Program-made: the position numbers and the translations under genes | DNA from: MGBC163016 sp964469815 | GTDB lineage: Bacteria; Actinomycetota; Coriobacteriia; Coriobacteriales; Eggerthellaceae | DNA: 64,000 nt | Assembly (NCBI GenBank): GCA_964469815.1 | Contig: CAYXZC010000001.1 | Coordinates: 21,749 to 85,748 of the forward strand | Reading direction: 5' to 3' | In this document: positions 1 to 11,700 of the stretch, in pieces | Numbering within the stretch: the stretch's first letter is position 1 | Layout: each line of letters starts with the position of its first letter | Notes under the pieces: generated by a model | The model's input: only the letters and a program-made list of their open reading frames with translations | The model's database searches: none | What the model was told of the DNA's origin: nothing

Positions 1-361
1 GAAATGACAGCGATTGGTTGCAAAGGCAGTCGAAAGCCATCGTGGCCAGATCGTAATTCACCGCGATCTGAAGCTTCCACAGGGTGTAGTCCTGAAGCTT
101 GCTGCATGCCTGCCCGGCCAAATTGATTCCGACGAGCGCTGCGATATAAGGACCGAACACCGCAAACACCTGATCAACTTCGATGGATCCTGCACTGATG
201 CGGTCAACGATAAGGCTCATCACATACGGATTTCCGTAGGTCAGAAACCCGCAGAATCCTATGGTGGAAGCGACCAACGCTATGAATAATCCCAGATGGT
301 TTCGCGTTGCTATCCAATAATAGTGCAGACTGCGCATGGTAAGTGATTGTTCCCTAGACAT
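1..361 (-). CDS. ABC exporter, membrane/ATPase subunit (5' end only)
   Basis: The minus strand reads an open frame from ATG at 361 to the window edge, about 120 codons. An AGAGGA ribosome-binding site lies just upstream of the ATG. The visible part has one clear hydrophobic helix (about residues 24-45), a second (about 67-85), then a stretch resembling the transition into the coupling region of type IV ABC exporters (WKLQIAVNYDLATMAFDCL). Exporter half-transporters of this kind carry an ABC ATPase domain at the C-terminus, which would lie outside the window. Substrate cannot be told. It is the most downstream gene of the minus-strand block, 166 bases after the PAP2 gene, and may be separately expressed. 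Confidence 0.7.
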   Translation of the reverse strand, partial: MSREQSLTMRSLHYYWIATRNHLGLFIALVASTIGFCGFLTYGNPYVMSLIVDRISAGSIEVDQVFAVFGPYIAALVGINLAGQACSKLQDYTLWKLQIAVNYDLATMAFDCLCNQSLSF

Positions 362-527
362 CTATCCTCTTTTTCCATAGCTCTTTGCGCCTAGCGCCCT
401 TCGCGTTTCGATAGGCTATCTACCTTCGATACTGCAACACAGCAGCGCTTGAATCCGATCCTGAACTCGATCGCTTTAGCGGCGGATAAATGCCAGCGGT
501 TGTGATCCGAATCGCAGATAGGCAAGA

Positions 528-1094
528 TCAGATCACAGCTACAACGAGCGCTGCTGTGCATAAAGCGCCCGCCAAAATTCCAAGAACAGCTCCTGCGGTC
601 ACATCGCGCGGAAAATGCACGCCCTCCAAAACACGGATATATCCCAAGGCGCAAGCCAATGCCAAAGGCAGCAATCCCCAAAAAGACCGAAATATCACAG
701 CAGCAAGCGTGGCAATGAGAAATGCACTGAACGCATGGCGCGATGGGAAGGATCTTCCGCTTTTTAGATCCTTCGCAGAGATCAAGGGTTTGATGTCGAA
801 GACCTCGTAAGGCCGAGGCTCATTCAGTTGACGGCGCAACAGGCTCGCCGCTGCAAAGCAGGCCAAGGTGGAGGCACCATAACCGATGATGGCAGCCGGA
901 TTCGTATTCAAGCATCCCAATGCTAAGAGCAGATAGAGCAAAACGAAGCAGGCGACTATGAGCTTGTCCACTATGCGCAAAGCCTTGACACGTTTGACCG
1001 ACCCGCGGCCTCGAAACCGCTTCGTCCAGCGTTTCCATAGTTCGGGATAGTCCTCAGGCACACGATATAGGATGCGAATATTCATGAATGACAT
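528..1094 (-). CDS. PAP2-family membrane phosphatase
   Basis: This is a protein of about 188 residues with several membrane helices and the three PAP2 signatures: an arginine-rich first motif ending in LNEPRP, the PSRHAFSAF motif with the catalytic histidine, and a third motif VLEGVHFPRD carrying the second histidine and aspartate. Family members hydrolyse phosphate from phosphatidic acid, undecaprenyl pyrophosphate or similar lipid phosphates at the membrane. The start is uncertain: ATG at 1094 or 1085 gives a normal N-terminus, while an in-frame start at 1196 would overlap the upstream transglutaminase gene by 29 bases and add an unlikely Cys-rich leader. No strong ribosome-binding site is visible for either. 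It follows the transglutaminase gene on the same strand, which fits a cell-envelope role. Confidence 0.8.
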   Translation of the reverse strand: MSFMNIRILYRVPEDYPELWKRWTKRFRGRGSVKRVKALRIVDKLIVACFVLLYLLLALGCLNTNPAAIIGYGASTLACFAAASLLRRQLNEPRPYEVFDIKPLISAKDLKSGRSFPSRHAFSAFLIATLAAVIFRSFWGLLPLALACALGYIRVLEGVHFPRDVTAGAVLGILAGALCTAALVVAVI

Positions 1095-1167
1095 TCTATC
1101 CGAACAATATGCCGAATACGAGAAGGGATACCTTCGATCTGATTGGCAAGAAGGCGAGTAGCGTTCC

Positions 1168-3600
1168 CTAAAGTGGCAAGTCGAACAGATAGACATATCT
1201 CAAGATAGGTTTGCGCCACCAAGGAGACACCCTCCACACCTCGGCCTCGATCTCGCGCACAACGGTTCCTATCAAGTGGATCTCATGAGAATTCAGCTCG
1301 ATCGCGCCGAACCGCTCACGTTCGATGAGCTCTATCGCTCTAAGATACTCCGCCGCATCTAGCCCATGAGCCCACGATCCGATGTCGTCTGCATATTCAT
1401 CAGGCCTAGTCGCATCAAACGATACGGGAGCATACCTCAAAGCCTTCTCCATCCGATCGAATAGCACCGCGGAGACTCGAGTGCATCCCACCACCGTCAA
1501 TCCAGCCGGCCTTATATCCGATACGCGCTCGATCGCAGAATCAAGCCTTCTTCGCCGCCGGCGTATCCTCGCATATCGCTGCAACTCCAACACGCCGAAC
1601 AACATGAAGGCAATGATCGCAACGAGCAGCACCAACCCCACCCAAGCAAAGGGTCTCAACTCCTCCGGGATCCAGTCATCCCAAGACCTATCCAAGCTCC
1701 CGGAAAGATCGCTATCGCTACCATCACCTGCGACTTCTTTGGAGATCTCGATGGTCTGCTCTGCGGAATAGGACTTATCGTAGAATCCAGGGGTCATCTC
1801 CATCGGAGTCCACCCGACACCATCTATATACACCTCAGCCCACGCATGCGCCTCACGGGAGGTCAACTGCATATTCGTCTGCCCCGCATCGCGCAAGGCA
1901 TCGACATTCGCCTGGCTGAGCAAGTATCCCTCAACATATCTGGCCGGCACCCCTGCTTCCCGGAAAGCCAGCACCGCCGCAGCCGCAAAAGCAGATGAAT
2001 TACCCTGCTTCTCGGTGTTCAAGAACCACTCGACATAATCCGATCCGGATGATGCCTGAAATGCTGCCGGCTCGAAGGTGAACGAGCAATGCGATTCGAG
2101 CATGCTCCTGATCCTTGTGGCGATGCTATAAAGATCCTTAGTGGAAGGATCCCAGCCCTCTCCTGAGAAGAAGAAATCGTGTATCACATCATCCGTGCCA
2201 TCCCTGACATCGAGGTATGTATCGTATGCAAAAGCTCTATACGCGCGCTCAGCCTGCAGGAATGCGCCTTCATTGCCTCCGATCTCATCGGTGGAAGCCG
2301 AAACCCATGATGATGGGGTAAAGTACTCATTTGCCTGAGAGCCCTCGATCACGAGGATACGCTCATCGCCCAAACCGAAGAAGCCTGATGGCTGCAGGTA
2401 TATGTCCAGCAGAGGGCGCACCTGATCATCAACGAGCGTTTGATACGGGCTATAGCTATACTTCCTATTCGCCTGCTTCGCCTCGATGAGCATTTCCGAC
2501 TCCGCGGATTGAATGCCGAAAGCCTGGTCGTCCAACTTCGCATATTGGGCACTTTGGGTCGCAGGATCCAACCCCTCGTGTTCCAGCCACTCGAATAGCC
2601 CCAGCCATTGCCCGTCATAGGCCGAAAGCGAAACTTGATCGAACGCGACTCCTTCATAATCGGCTCCGATGAATCCGCGAAAGTACGACTGCTCAAGCGC
2701 ATCGGGAGACTCGAAGCTCACCTCCAAACGCGAAACAGGATCATCTTCGACACGATTCATGCGATGAGCCTTGGAGAAAGCACCCTCCGGAAGAGTATCG
2801 CTCCCAAACCGCATATCATCTAAGGTCTGTAGAACATCAGCGCGCAACGCCGCCGCTTGGGGTCTATCACCTGCTGATGCTGCTATCCAAGACCCTAGGC
2901 ATATCGCCGCCACCAAAACTGCGCAGATAGGAGGGATGATGGAAGATACTCCACCTAATGATGTATGACCGGCGCATGGAACACCCGGATCAAAAGAGGC
3001 TCCCCTCATCATGACCAGCATCGATGACAAGAGCATCCCTGACGCCAGAATGAATCCCAACGACACATACGTTGCAGTACCACAGAACACGGCAACGAGC
3101 ACGAAGAGGATCGAAGTTCCCATAGCAAGCAAACTCTTCCGGGATCGCAAGATCGCCCAAAGGATCAAACCGACCGTAGCCGCAAAGCAAATCCCCATTG
3201 CAGCGATATCCATGATCGAAAGACCATCCGGTATGCGCAGCGGCAAGACATAGCCATCGCTGGTAGCATCCCAAGCAACGATTATCCTGTTGACCACCGA
3301 AGCCCAAGCCGCCATGACGCCCTTCACGCTCAAGATAAAGGATACGGCCAAAGACCCCAGAAGCACCATGAAAACACGCCGGCTTCCCAAAGGGCTTCCC
3401 TGGAAGAACCCCACAGCAAACCCGCCTATCACGCCTAGAACGACCGACACGACCACAGCTTCGACCGGCACCCCTGACAAGGACAGCTGGAGGCATACCG
3501 ATGCGCAAAACAACATGCAAGCGCCGATCATAGCGACACGGCAGCGAGAAGACGATGCTTGCGATGATGCTGTTATGTTAGAGCGAGATGCAGTGTTCAT
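1168..3600 (-). CDS. transglutaminase-like membrane protein, TgpA/DUF3488 type, catalytic Cys replaced
   Basis: The protein has 810 residues: six or so N-terminal helices (about 22-245), a large extracytoplasmic part with a transglutaminase-like core (about 495-610), one helix (about 655-677) and a cytoplasmic tail. The core is recognised by the PARYVEGYL segment (552-560) and by REAHAWAEVYI with the putative catalytic histidine 585. At the position where active members have the nucleophilic Cys (G-x-C-x-x-F/Y-A), this protein reads G533-N-S535-S-A-F-A, and the usual Asp of the third position is Glu601 in MEMTPGF. The fold is clear, but classical Cys-dependent activity is doubtful. It overlaps the end of the DUF58 gene by 23 bases, and MoxR lies upstream. 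This three-gene order is a widespread set thought to act in envelope protein maturation. Confidence 0.85.
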   Translation of the reverse strand: MNTASRSNITASSQASSSRCRVAMIGACMLFCASVCLQLSLSGVPVEAVVVSVVLGVIGGFAVGFFQGSPLGSRRVFMVLLGSLAVSFILSVKGVMAAWASVVNRIIVAWDATSDGYVLPLRIPDGLSIMDIAAMGICFAATVGLILWAILRSRKSLLAMGTSILFVLVAVFCGTATYVSLGFILASGMLLSSMLVMMRGASFDPGVPCAGHTSLGGVSSIIPPICAVLVAAICLGSWIAASAGDRPQAAALRADVLQTLDDMRFGSDTLPEGAFSKAHRMNRVEDDPVSRLEVSFESPDALEQSYFRGFIGADYEGVAFDQVSLSAYDGQWLGLFEWLEHEGLDPATQSAQYAKLDDQAFGIQSAESEMLIEAKQANRKYSYSPYQTLVDDQVRPLLDIYLQPSGFFGLGDERILVIEGSQANEYFTPSSWVSASTDEIGGNEGAFLQAERAYRAFAYDTYLDVRDGTDDVIHDFFFSGEGWDPSTKDLYSIATRIRSMLESHCSFTFEPAAFQASSGSDYVEWFLNTEKQGNSSAFAAAAVLAFREAGVPARYVEGYLLSQANVDALRDAGQTNMQLTSREAHAWAEVYIDGVGWTPMEMTPGFYDKSYSAEQTIEISKEVAGDGSDSDLSGSLDRSWDDWIPEELRPFAWVGLVLLVAIIAFMLFGVLELQRYARIRRRRRRLDSAIERVSDIRPAGLTVVGCTRVSAVLFDRMEKALRYAPVSFDATRPDEYADDIGSWAHGLDAAEYLRAIELIERERFGAIELNSHEIHLIGTVVREIEAEVWRVSPWWRKPILRYVYLFDLPL

Positions 3601-4747
3601 GATCCTCGGTATTCCCTATATCCACGACCACAAGGTCATAATTACCACCGATCTCCTGCGCTTGGGATCCGTCGGCAAGGAACACTACGCTCAGATCCAT
3701 CTCAAGCGACATCTGCGTCCAAAGACTTTCGTCATATATCGGTGTGATGAGGATGCATTTTGTGAAATTCGCAGCCAGCTCGGATGCGAAAAGGCAAGCA
3801 ACCGCATCGGAATAGCTATCTGGAAGAGGCGCATCCAATATGAGCTCGGAAACAGAATCCAGCGCATCCATCCCATCGACTGCAACTCCGACCAGCTCGC
3901 CCTTTACCGGAAGCGCAAAATTATGGGAGAGACCTTGCCGCATGAGATCCGATGATATCGCCTCGCTTGCCGAAGCCACCCCGTTTAGCAAAGGAGCAGC
4001 TATTTCGGCACCGCCCTCATCTTTGAGCGCGCCTAAACTGACTACGACAAGTTCGAAATCCACCGGATGGGAGAATTGGCGTGACATCATCACATCGAAT
4101 TTAGAAGTCAGCTTCCAATGGACAGAAGCAAGGTGGTCGCCTGCTTGGAATTCACGAACATCGAACACCTCATCGACATCTGATCCGCTGCGGGTGTCAT
4201 CATATGTGGCACCGAACGCGCGTGATAGCGGAACATGCTTGACGTTCGTGACGAGCGTCATCCTTGATGGGAACACTATGCAGCTCTGACTCTTGCTCCA
4301 AGGAAGGTTGCACCGGAAAAGACCCAGGGAGTCTTCGCACCAACAACGCTCCACCGTAACCTCTGTTCGTCCATAATGACCTGCATCGAGAGGGATGCGA
4401 ACCTCATCGTTTCTCAACGTATTCATGGCAACTGATGCGGAATGCCTCTCAACGATGCGAAACGTTGCGCTTCTGCAGGTGATGTCGAAACAGACCAGAG
4501 ATGCGCTGAAGGGCAAACCCTTGCGCATCCTAAGGATGATGGTGGCATCGTCTCCTACTGAGCATGAAGCCGGAACATCGATGTCGATCTTAACGGTCGC
4601 ACGTGTGATCAAAACACCGAGAGCAAGGAGGACGGCCGATCCGACCAAGAACAGCACGACCGCAAGAGCGGCAGCAAATCCGGTCCAACAATACAACAGC
4701 ATCGCCACTACAATGGAGATGATGTAAACGATACGATTCGATCTCAT
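3578..4747 (-). CDS. DUF58 domain protein
   Basis: The 389-residue protein has two N-terminal membrane helices (about 6-48) and a soluble C-terminal half. The DUF58 signature is visible around residues 193-230, with F-x-VREFQAGD followed by HWKLTSKFDVMMSRQF. DUF58 proteins have a VWA-like fold, sit next to MoxR ATPases and are thought to be their partners; their biochemical role is not settled. The gene starts 30 bases after the MoxR stop and overlaps the transglutaminase start, so the three are almost certainly one transcript. Confidence 0.87.
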   Translation of the reverse strand: MRSNRIVYIISIVVAMLLYCWTGFAAALAVVLFLVGSAVLLALGVLITRATVKIDIDVPASCSVGDDATIILRMRKGLPFSASLVCFDITCRSATFRIVERHSASVAMNTLRNDEVRIPLDAGHYGRTEVTVERCWCEDSLGLFRCNLPWSKSQSCIVFPSRMTLVTNVKHVPLSRAFGATYDDTRSGSDVDEVFDVREFQAGDHLASVHWKLTSKFDVMMSRQFSHPVDFELVVVSLGALKDEGGAEIAAPLLNGVASASEAISSDLMRQGLSHNFALPVKGELVGVAVDGMDALDSVSELILDAPLPDSYSDAVACLFASELAANFTKCILITPIYDESLWTQMSLEMDLSVVFLADGSQAQEIGGNYDLVVVDIGNTEDHEHCISL

Positions 4748-4777
4748 GGTCGATCCGCTTCAGCGATATCCATAGGA

Positions 4778-5731
4778 TCAAATGCCCCGAACTTGGCGCC
4801 CCAAAGCCGGTGCGGGAACGATCTCAAGGAGCTCATCGAGCACCTCTTCAGAACTGACCCCTTCGATCCTCGCCTGCGAACGAAGGATAAGGCGATGAGC
4901 GCAAACGTCCTTGTATACATCACGGATGTCTTCCGGTATCACATAATCACGTTCATTCAATATAGCCGAGGCACGAGCCATCCTGACAAGCGCCAAGATC
5001 CCACGTGGGCTAACACCCAGCTGAACAAGAGGAGCATTGCGCGTTGCCTCGCAAAGCGAAGCCGCATAGTCCATCAACTCCTCAGAGATCCGGATATTGG
5101 ACAAATGGCGCTGGATGGTGATGATATCTTCCCTCGTAGCGACCTCTTTGACGCTGTCCAAAGGCTTTGCGCCCAACGATTCGCGTATCATGGCAACCTG
5201 AAGATCATGAGAAGGGTACCCTATCGAGAGTCTGACGATGAATCGGTCGAGCTGCGAATCGGGCAGCTGTTGGGTACCAGCGGATCCGAGCGGATTTTGA
5301 GTGGCGATGACGATGAACGGGTCAGGAAGATCATGCGTTACCCCATCGACCGTAACAGCCCTCTCCTCCATCACCTCCAGCAACGCCGCCTGCGTCTTTG
5401 CCGATGTGCGATTTATCTCATCGCCAAGAAGAAGATTGCAGTTCACAGCGCCCGGACGATACTCGAAATCACCGGTCTGCTTGTCATACATGCTGAACCC
5501 AGTGATATCTGCAGGCATGGTATCCGGCGTGAACTGGATGCGACGATATTCGAACCCCAGCGCTCTTGAGAATGCGAGCGCTAATGTGGTCTTCCCAACA
5601 CCGGGAGAATCCTCGAGCAGAATATGCCCGTTGGCATATATCGCCATGAGGACTTTTCGGATGATCTCATCCTTGCCTATGATGGCCTTGCTGACCTCTT
5701 GGATTATCTGGTCACTCTTCCTGATTATCAT
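4778..5731 (-). CDS. MoxR-family AAA+ ATPase
   Basis: The product is about 317 residues. Numbered from an alternative ATG six codons upstream at 5749, it shows Walker A at about 48-55 (SPGVGKTT) and Walker B at about 108-114 (LLGDEINR), then the sensor region IATQNPLG and the C-terminal lid helix bundle. MoxR proteins are AAA+ chaperones that act with VWA/DUF58 partners. Two starts are possible. ATG at 5749 has AGAGG directly abutting it, which is too close. ATG at 5731 has AGGG six bases upstream and is preferred. Either start overlaps the 3' end of the leucine-rich-repeat gene, giving translational coupling. DUF58 and transglutaminase-like genes follow. Confidence 0.9.
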   Translation of the reverse strand: MIIRKSDQIIQEVSKAIIGKDEIIRKVLMAIYANGHILLEDSPGVGKTTLALAFSRALGFEYRRIQFTPDTMPADITGFSMYDKQTGDFEYRPGAVNCNLLLGDEINRTSAKTQAALLEVMEERAVTVDGVTHDLPDPFIVIATQNPLGSAGTQQLPDSQLDRFIVRLSIGYPSHDLQVAMIRESLGAKPLDSVKEVATREDIITIQRHLSNIRISEELMDYAASLCEATRNAPLVQLGVSPRGILALVRMARASAILNERDYVIPEDIRDVYKDVCAHRLILRSQARIEGVSSEEVLDELLEIVPAPALGRQVRGI

Positions 5732-8700
5732 CGATTTCCCTATCTCCATCCTCTATACCCGATTCGGGCACGGCTGCAACTTCGTCCTTTTCCGCAATGC
5801 CTTCGTTTTCGCTGATCGTATCATCAGCAGGGTCGATATCACCCGAAGCGATGTCCGAACTATCGTCATCAACCGCCCCGTCTTCGAAAGAGCCGCTCGA
5901 AGAAGCATCGCCGGCCATAGGCTCTTCCGTATCAGGCACCGTATCCAACGCCGCATTCGATGCGGCCGGCACGAGCATAAGATAGGCCGTCTCGCCGTCA
6001 ACGGACTCTACCTGAAGCTCCATGCCATAGTCGTCCCGCAGCTTCGGCGAGAGCGCATTGATACTCTCCTGCGCGGCTGAGGACTGCACCTCGATGCGGA
6101 TCTTCTTGTCCACAGGCACCGCCTCTCCGAAGATCTTGGAACCTATCTGCGGAACAACGGAGCCTTCCGAAAGGTTCAAAGTGAACGATCCCGACCCAGC
6201 CCCATCAAAGGCATGATCACCGATCATCTCACAATGAGCACCTGCATTGAATACATTGACATGCGATTGACCGGACAATGCATGGGCATTGACCGATTTA
6301 GTCTGCAACAGATTGCGATCGTATACGCTCACTGTTCCCGAAGAGCTCGCATTCTTGGTCGTAGCCAAGAAGGAAAGGTCTCCCTCGGTTCCTGAAACGT
6401 ATCTTGTCTCAGCATAGATATTCCCACTGATCGCCCTATATGTCGCACTGACCTCATCGAGCACAAAAGGCTGCTGGTCAAAGCTCTGCTCCCAAGCGCT
6501 CTTGGTTCCTAGAGGCACGAACACGCGAGTCGAAGCAAGTGCGCCATCCAGCCCCGTAGCGTCAAGCGAGATGGGGGATGCAGCATTGAACGCGATCGCC
6601 TCAATATTCGCGCATCCCGAGAATGCGCCGGCACCGATCTCGGTCAGGGTCGCAGGGAACGTGACAAGGGATAGGTTCGTGCATCCTGCATACGCATTGC
6701 TACCTATCGACCGCAGATTGACGAAGGAAGAAAGGGAAGCCCCTGCTGTGGTCATCGAAGTGCACCCCGCAAAGCAAGAATCACCAAATGATCTGATGCT
6801 CTGTATCGCATTCGTCCCCGCTGTCAGATACCCAAGGCGTGTACAGCCCTCCAAGAAACCATCCGGGATCTTCTCCACAGCCCCTTGCAAGCTGACCGAG
6901 GTAAGCGACGTGCAGTCTTTGAACACCCGAGAACCGAAGGATGTCACTGTTCTAGGGATCGTCGAGACCTTGCTTGAACCGGAAGTCATCAAGGTCTTCA
7001 GTGCGCTGCATCCTTCGAATGACGACTCTCCCAAGCCCGTCAGATTATTGCTCTCAAGCGGGCCTAGATCAGCATGGACGAGCGATGTGCACCCTTTGAA
7101 CGCCCTGCGCCCGACGGTGAGGCAGTATCCATTCAGATAAACCTCGCGAATACCTGTGCAGCCTTCAGCCGCGCCATCGGCAATGTAGTCGGTTGCAGCA
7201 CTCAAGCTTATGGAGCCTGTGAATGACCTCGGCACTTTGAACAGAACCTCTAGGGCGGCAGACGCAGAGGAATTGTAGGATGTGAAGAGAAGACCATCGT
7301 CTTGGACGGCGAACGATGCGCCTCCGGTGACGATGCGATATTTCTCAAGCTGAGCTACGCTTCCGTACCAATTGGTCGAACCTGATGGAACATACAGTTT
7401 GAACTGGGGGCTCGGAGCATCTGCGCCGAACATCGATCCGCCGAAGGCAGCCGGACGATCAGCCTCGAATGCCAGAATCTCCAAGCTGGAACAACCTTTG
7501 AAAGCGGCCGCCTCGATTCGCTTGATGGAGGCCGGGATCTTCACCGAAACCAAAGAGGAGCACCCCTCGAATGCGCCGCCCTCTATTATGGAAGCCTGCG
7601 ACATCGGTATGAATGATGCCCCGACCGCAGTTGCATCGACCTTCACAAGAGCCAACCCGTTATCAGTGCGTCGATAGCTAGCTCCATCGAATACCACCAT
7701 ATCGGGATCAGTGGACGTGATCATGCTCCCATCGAATGACCCCGAAGCATCCTCAAGAGCAGCTTGCCAAAGCGGATCTTGCTTGTATGCGCTCAAGACC
7801 TCATCGTTTTGCGACTGAGGAACCTGGACCGACATCGTAGCAATAGGGCAGCCTTCGAACGTATCGGCTCCGACCGATGGCGGCAGAACCGACAACAGGC
7901 TGACCGTTGCCAAAGCCGAACACCCAGCAAACGCGCGATCCCCCAACGCGGTAAGGCTTTCCGGAAGAGTGACCAGTGTCAAAGAAGCGCATCCGGCAAA
8001 AGCGGAAGAGCCTATCAAAGAGATCTTGGTGGATGAGAGATCCATGGAATTCAGCAATGCACATCCCGCGAATGCCTCATTGCCGAGGATCGCCCAAGCA
8101 GAAGAGCCACTGCCGCGCAATACGAAGCTCGACAGCATGCTGCAATCCTTGAATGCCCTTTCGCTCACGGTCGTCATGGTCTTGGGCAGTGTTGCACGCT
8201 GGAGGCTGGAGCATCCTTCAAATGCGCTATTCTCAACGACCAATGCCGACACGCTTACCCCAAGATCGATCTGACGTAGGCTGGAGCAACCGATGAAAGC
8301 CCCATCGCCGACAACAGAGAGCTTGGAATCGCTTCCGCTTATATCCACGGTCTGCAAAGCCGTTTGATTCCCGAATGCGCTTTGGCCTATGCTCTTGAGC
8401 GATGCGGGAAGCGTCACCCGTGTAGTAAGAAGACCAGATGAAGATGCGCGCATATCTTTACCGGATGTTGACACTGAATCCACGAACATGAATCTCGATC
8501 CCACAGATTCAAGGACCGACAATCCACTGAGCGAGAATCCATTCAAAGAAACGCAATTGCGAAAAGCATCATCCTCTATGTTCGTAAGGCTCGTCTTGCA
8601 AGAATCCAAGAACCGAACCGATGTCAAAGATTCGCAGTCGGAAAACGTTGCTGTACCTATCCTCTTCAAGGCACCCGATATCTCGACCGAACTCAATGAG

Positions 8701-11700
8701 CTGCATCCTTTGAATGTCTCGGTTCCCGTTGTTGCGATACGCGTCGACGGGTCTCCGATATCCACTTTCTGCAGATAGTCGCAATCCTTGAACGTCCGCA
8801 ATCCTAAAGTGGATACCGTGCCTCGAACATCGACTTCCCTCAAACTGCGGCATCCGGAGAAAGCCTCTTCGCCCATCACCAGGTTATCGCCCACGATGCA
8901 AAGCGCACCCGAAAGACCCGATCCGGCAAAGCCGCGATCTCCGATCCTTCCAACGGACATCAGGCCATCCACAGAGCGAAGGGAGCTGCATGATGCGAAA
9001 GCCTCCGCGCCTATTTCCTTCACAGAAGAAAGATTAGAGATCGACGCTAATCCCGCACGGCCGAAAGCCGCCCTTGGCGCGATGGATACCGTTGCCGGAA
9101 GAAGGCTCAAGTCGCCAGTGGCATCGAGCACGACATAGCTCAGTTCAAGTCCTTCGGAGGTGCGCTCGTACACCGCGGCAGCCCCATCGCTTGTAAATGA
9201 TGAGGACGGTTTCACGATCTGCAGCGAAGCGCATCCGCTCGTCGGTACCAATCCGACATGCGCCTTCCAATCCTCAAGGGAGCCGCCTTCAAGAACAGAA
9301 TCGGGGTAGATGACCGCCTCCAAAGAGGAGCAACCCGCAAAAGCATCCTTTCCCACCCTCTTGATCGAATCAGGAAGTTGAACGACCTTCAGCTTATCGC
9401 AACCCGCAAAAGCCGATGCCAAGACCTCTGTCGCGCTCTCCTTCATATCCAAACGACCCACCGATGATGGCACCGAACAAAGAATGAGCTCCGCCCCGTT
9501 GCGCACATAGACGCTTCCGGTCTCTCCATCCGCTTCTATATCACCTGAAGCGTCTCCCAAGCAGACCAGAGCATCGTCAGCTTGCGAAGCGCTGCCCCAA
9601 TCCGATGTCAGCTCATCCAGCCATCTCCTATGACCTTCGCTGTTCTTTTCGCATTGGAGGATGATGACAAGATCATCCGGATAGGAGCTGCGAGGAGCGA
9701 ATGCAGCAACACCCGCATCAAATGAGATGCTATCCGGCTCAGGCACGACGATGCTGGATACGCCCTTGCCGAAAAGGGAATGCTCTTCGAAAAGATCCAT
9801 CCCATCATGTAGAACCATGGTCGCCAATGTCGGCGCATCTATGAAAGCGGTCGCAGCGATGCCTGAGATATCGGCGGGAACATCATAGGATCCCGAAACG
9901 CAAGACGGCACATATGCCAAAAGAATGCGACCATCATCTTGACGGAAGCGCACCACCCCGGAGCCGTCAGCTTCATATGAGCCGCCGTTGCGCATCAATC
10001 CCCATGAAGGGACGATCACTTGCAAGGCAGGACGATGAAGCTCAACGGCAGAAAGATACCGGCAGTACGCCCTATCGAATGGTGAATTCACGGGAGTTGA
10101 GATAAGGGCATGATCAGGTATCGAGTCCCAATCCTCGAAACGAACCTCTTCACTCTCGAAATTCAGGTATAGAGGCGAATCCTTACCAAATGAGATGAAA
10201 GCGTCCTTTCCGAAAGCGACCACTGCCTCCTCGATGTCTATGCCCCCCGAGATATTGATGGCAGGAGGAACCGATTCAAGGGAAACGCGATCCGTTCCAC
10301 CTGCGCTTCCGGAACCCGAACCGGGATCTCCCGTCCCGCTCGATCCGACAACGCGTGTAAGATATCCGCTCATCGTTGTGGAATATACCGGATTATCAGG
10401 CGATACCGACCATTCTTTCAGATCCGGGAATGCATTTGCCACTGAGGCAACATCCACATTCCTCACAGTTCTCGGAACCTCGATGGCCTCGATCCCGGGG
10501 TACTTCGCACCCGGATCGAATCCGATCTCGTTCACTCCATCGGGAATGCGCAAGGTGCTTCCTCCGAGTGTCCCCACATCGGTTATGGCCACGAGCGTCT
10601 GCTTGTCTCCGATCGCCTTGATGCGCAAATGCGAGTAACCGCTGGTAGTCAGATCCAGCACAGGCTGGGCGACCATGGATACGCTCTGAGCGCCTTGGGG
10701 CACTGCGGCCTTATCCACGATCAGCGCTCCGGGGATATCAGGCGATATCCAACCTAGGAAGAGCTGCTCGAGCGACCCATCTGATCCGGTGGAAAGTCCA
10801 GCTAGAACCTCTTCCCATATATCGGAGGGCACGGAAAGCTCATCCCCGCTGAAGAACCGGACGGCGCTTTCGCCATCCTCCTTGGGAAGGTCGAATGTCA
10901 CCATGTGATCGTATACATCGCAGACCACATCGACGATCCTGCTCCCGTAGGAAGGATCGATATACGAAAGGCGCACCGTCGTTTCAGTGTCGCCGGCCTT
11001 CGGGATGGTGTAGGAATACTCCTTCAGCAAGACCTTGTTCAACGGAAGCTCATCGATGCGTCCGGTATCGCTGCGACGCACTTCGATATGCCCGTCGACA
11101 TATGGGCGAATGGATCTTGCAACATCCATCGGCTGACCCACAAGCACCTTGCCTCGACCCTCTATCGTCACATCGACGAGCACATCCCTTGCAGCGGCAC
11201 CTATATCATCGTTGTAAGGATTCTGCACCTCTTCGAAACGGCTTGGATCCCCTATCCGATCAGGCTCCCAAGTTGGGTCGTCAGGCGGGATTATCCAACC
11301 CGGATCCGATCCTGGGAAAGATCCCGGATCGTTTCCGCCTCCAGAGGGATCTTGTCCTTGAGAAGGATTGCCGCCCTGTGCGTCACCGCCGCTTCCTATG
11401 ACCACTTCCTCGTCTGTTGGAACCACCGTTCCCGAAAGCGATGATTCCCTTCCGGAGTAGCCCTCACTGGGATTCGATGGATCCTCTGAGAGCGCATCGG
11501 ATGTATCCTCCTGAGTTACCGAGTTATCCGATTCGGAATCTTCCTCGACCTGAAATGCTGTGGAATCATATGCCTGCTCCACGGCATATGAATTGTTCAC
11601 CCACGAGAAATCCGCGCCGAACAGCGACCCACCTTGCCAAGCGATGACCATCACGCCGATCATCGCGACGAAAAGGGTCGACACCCCGACCGTAGTCCAG

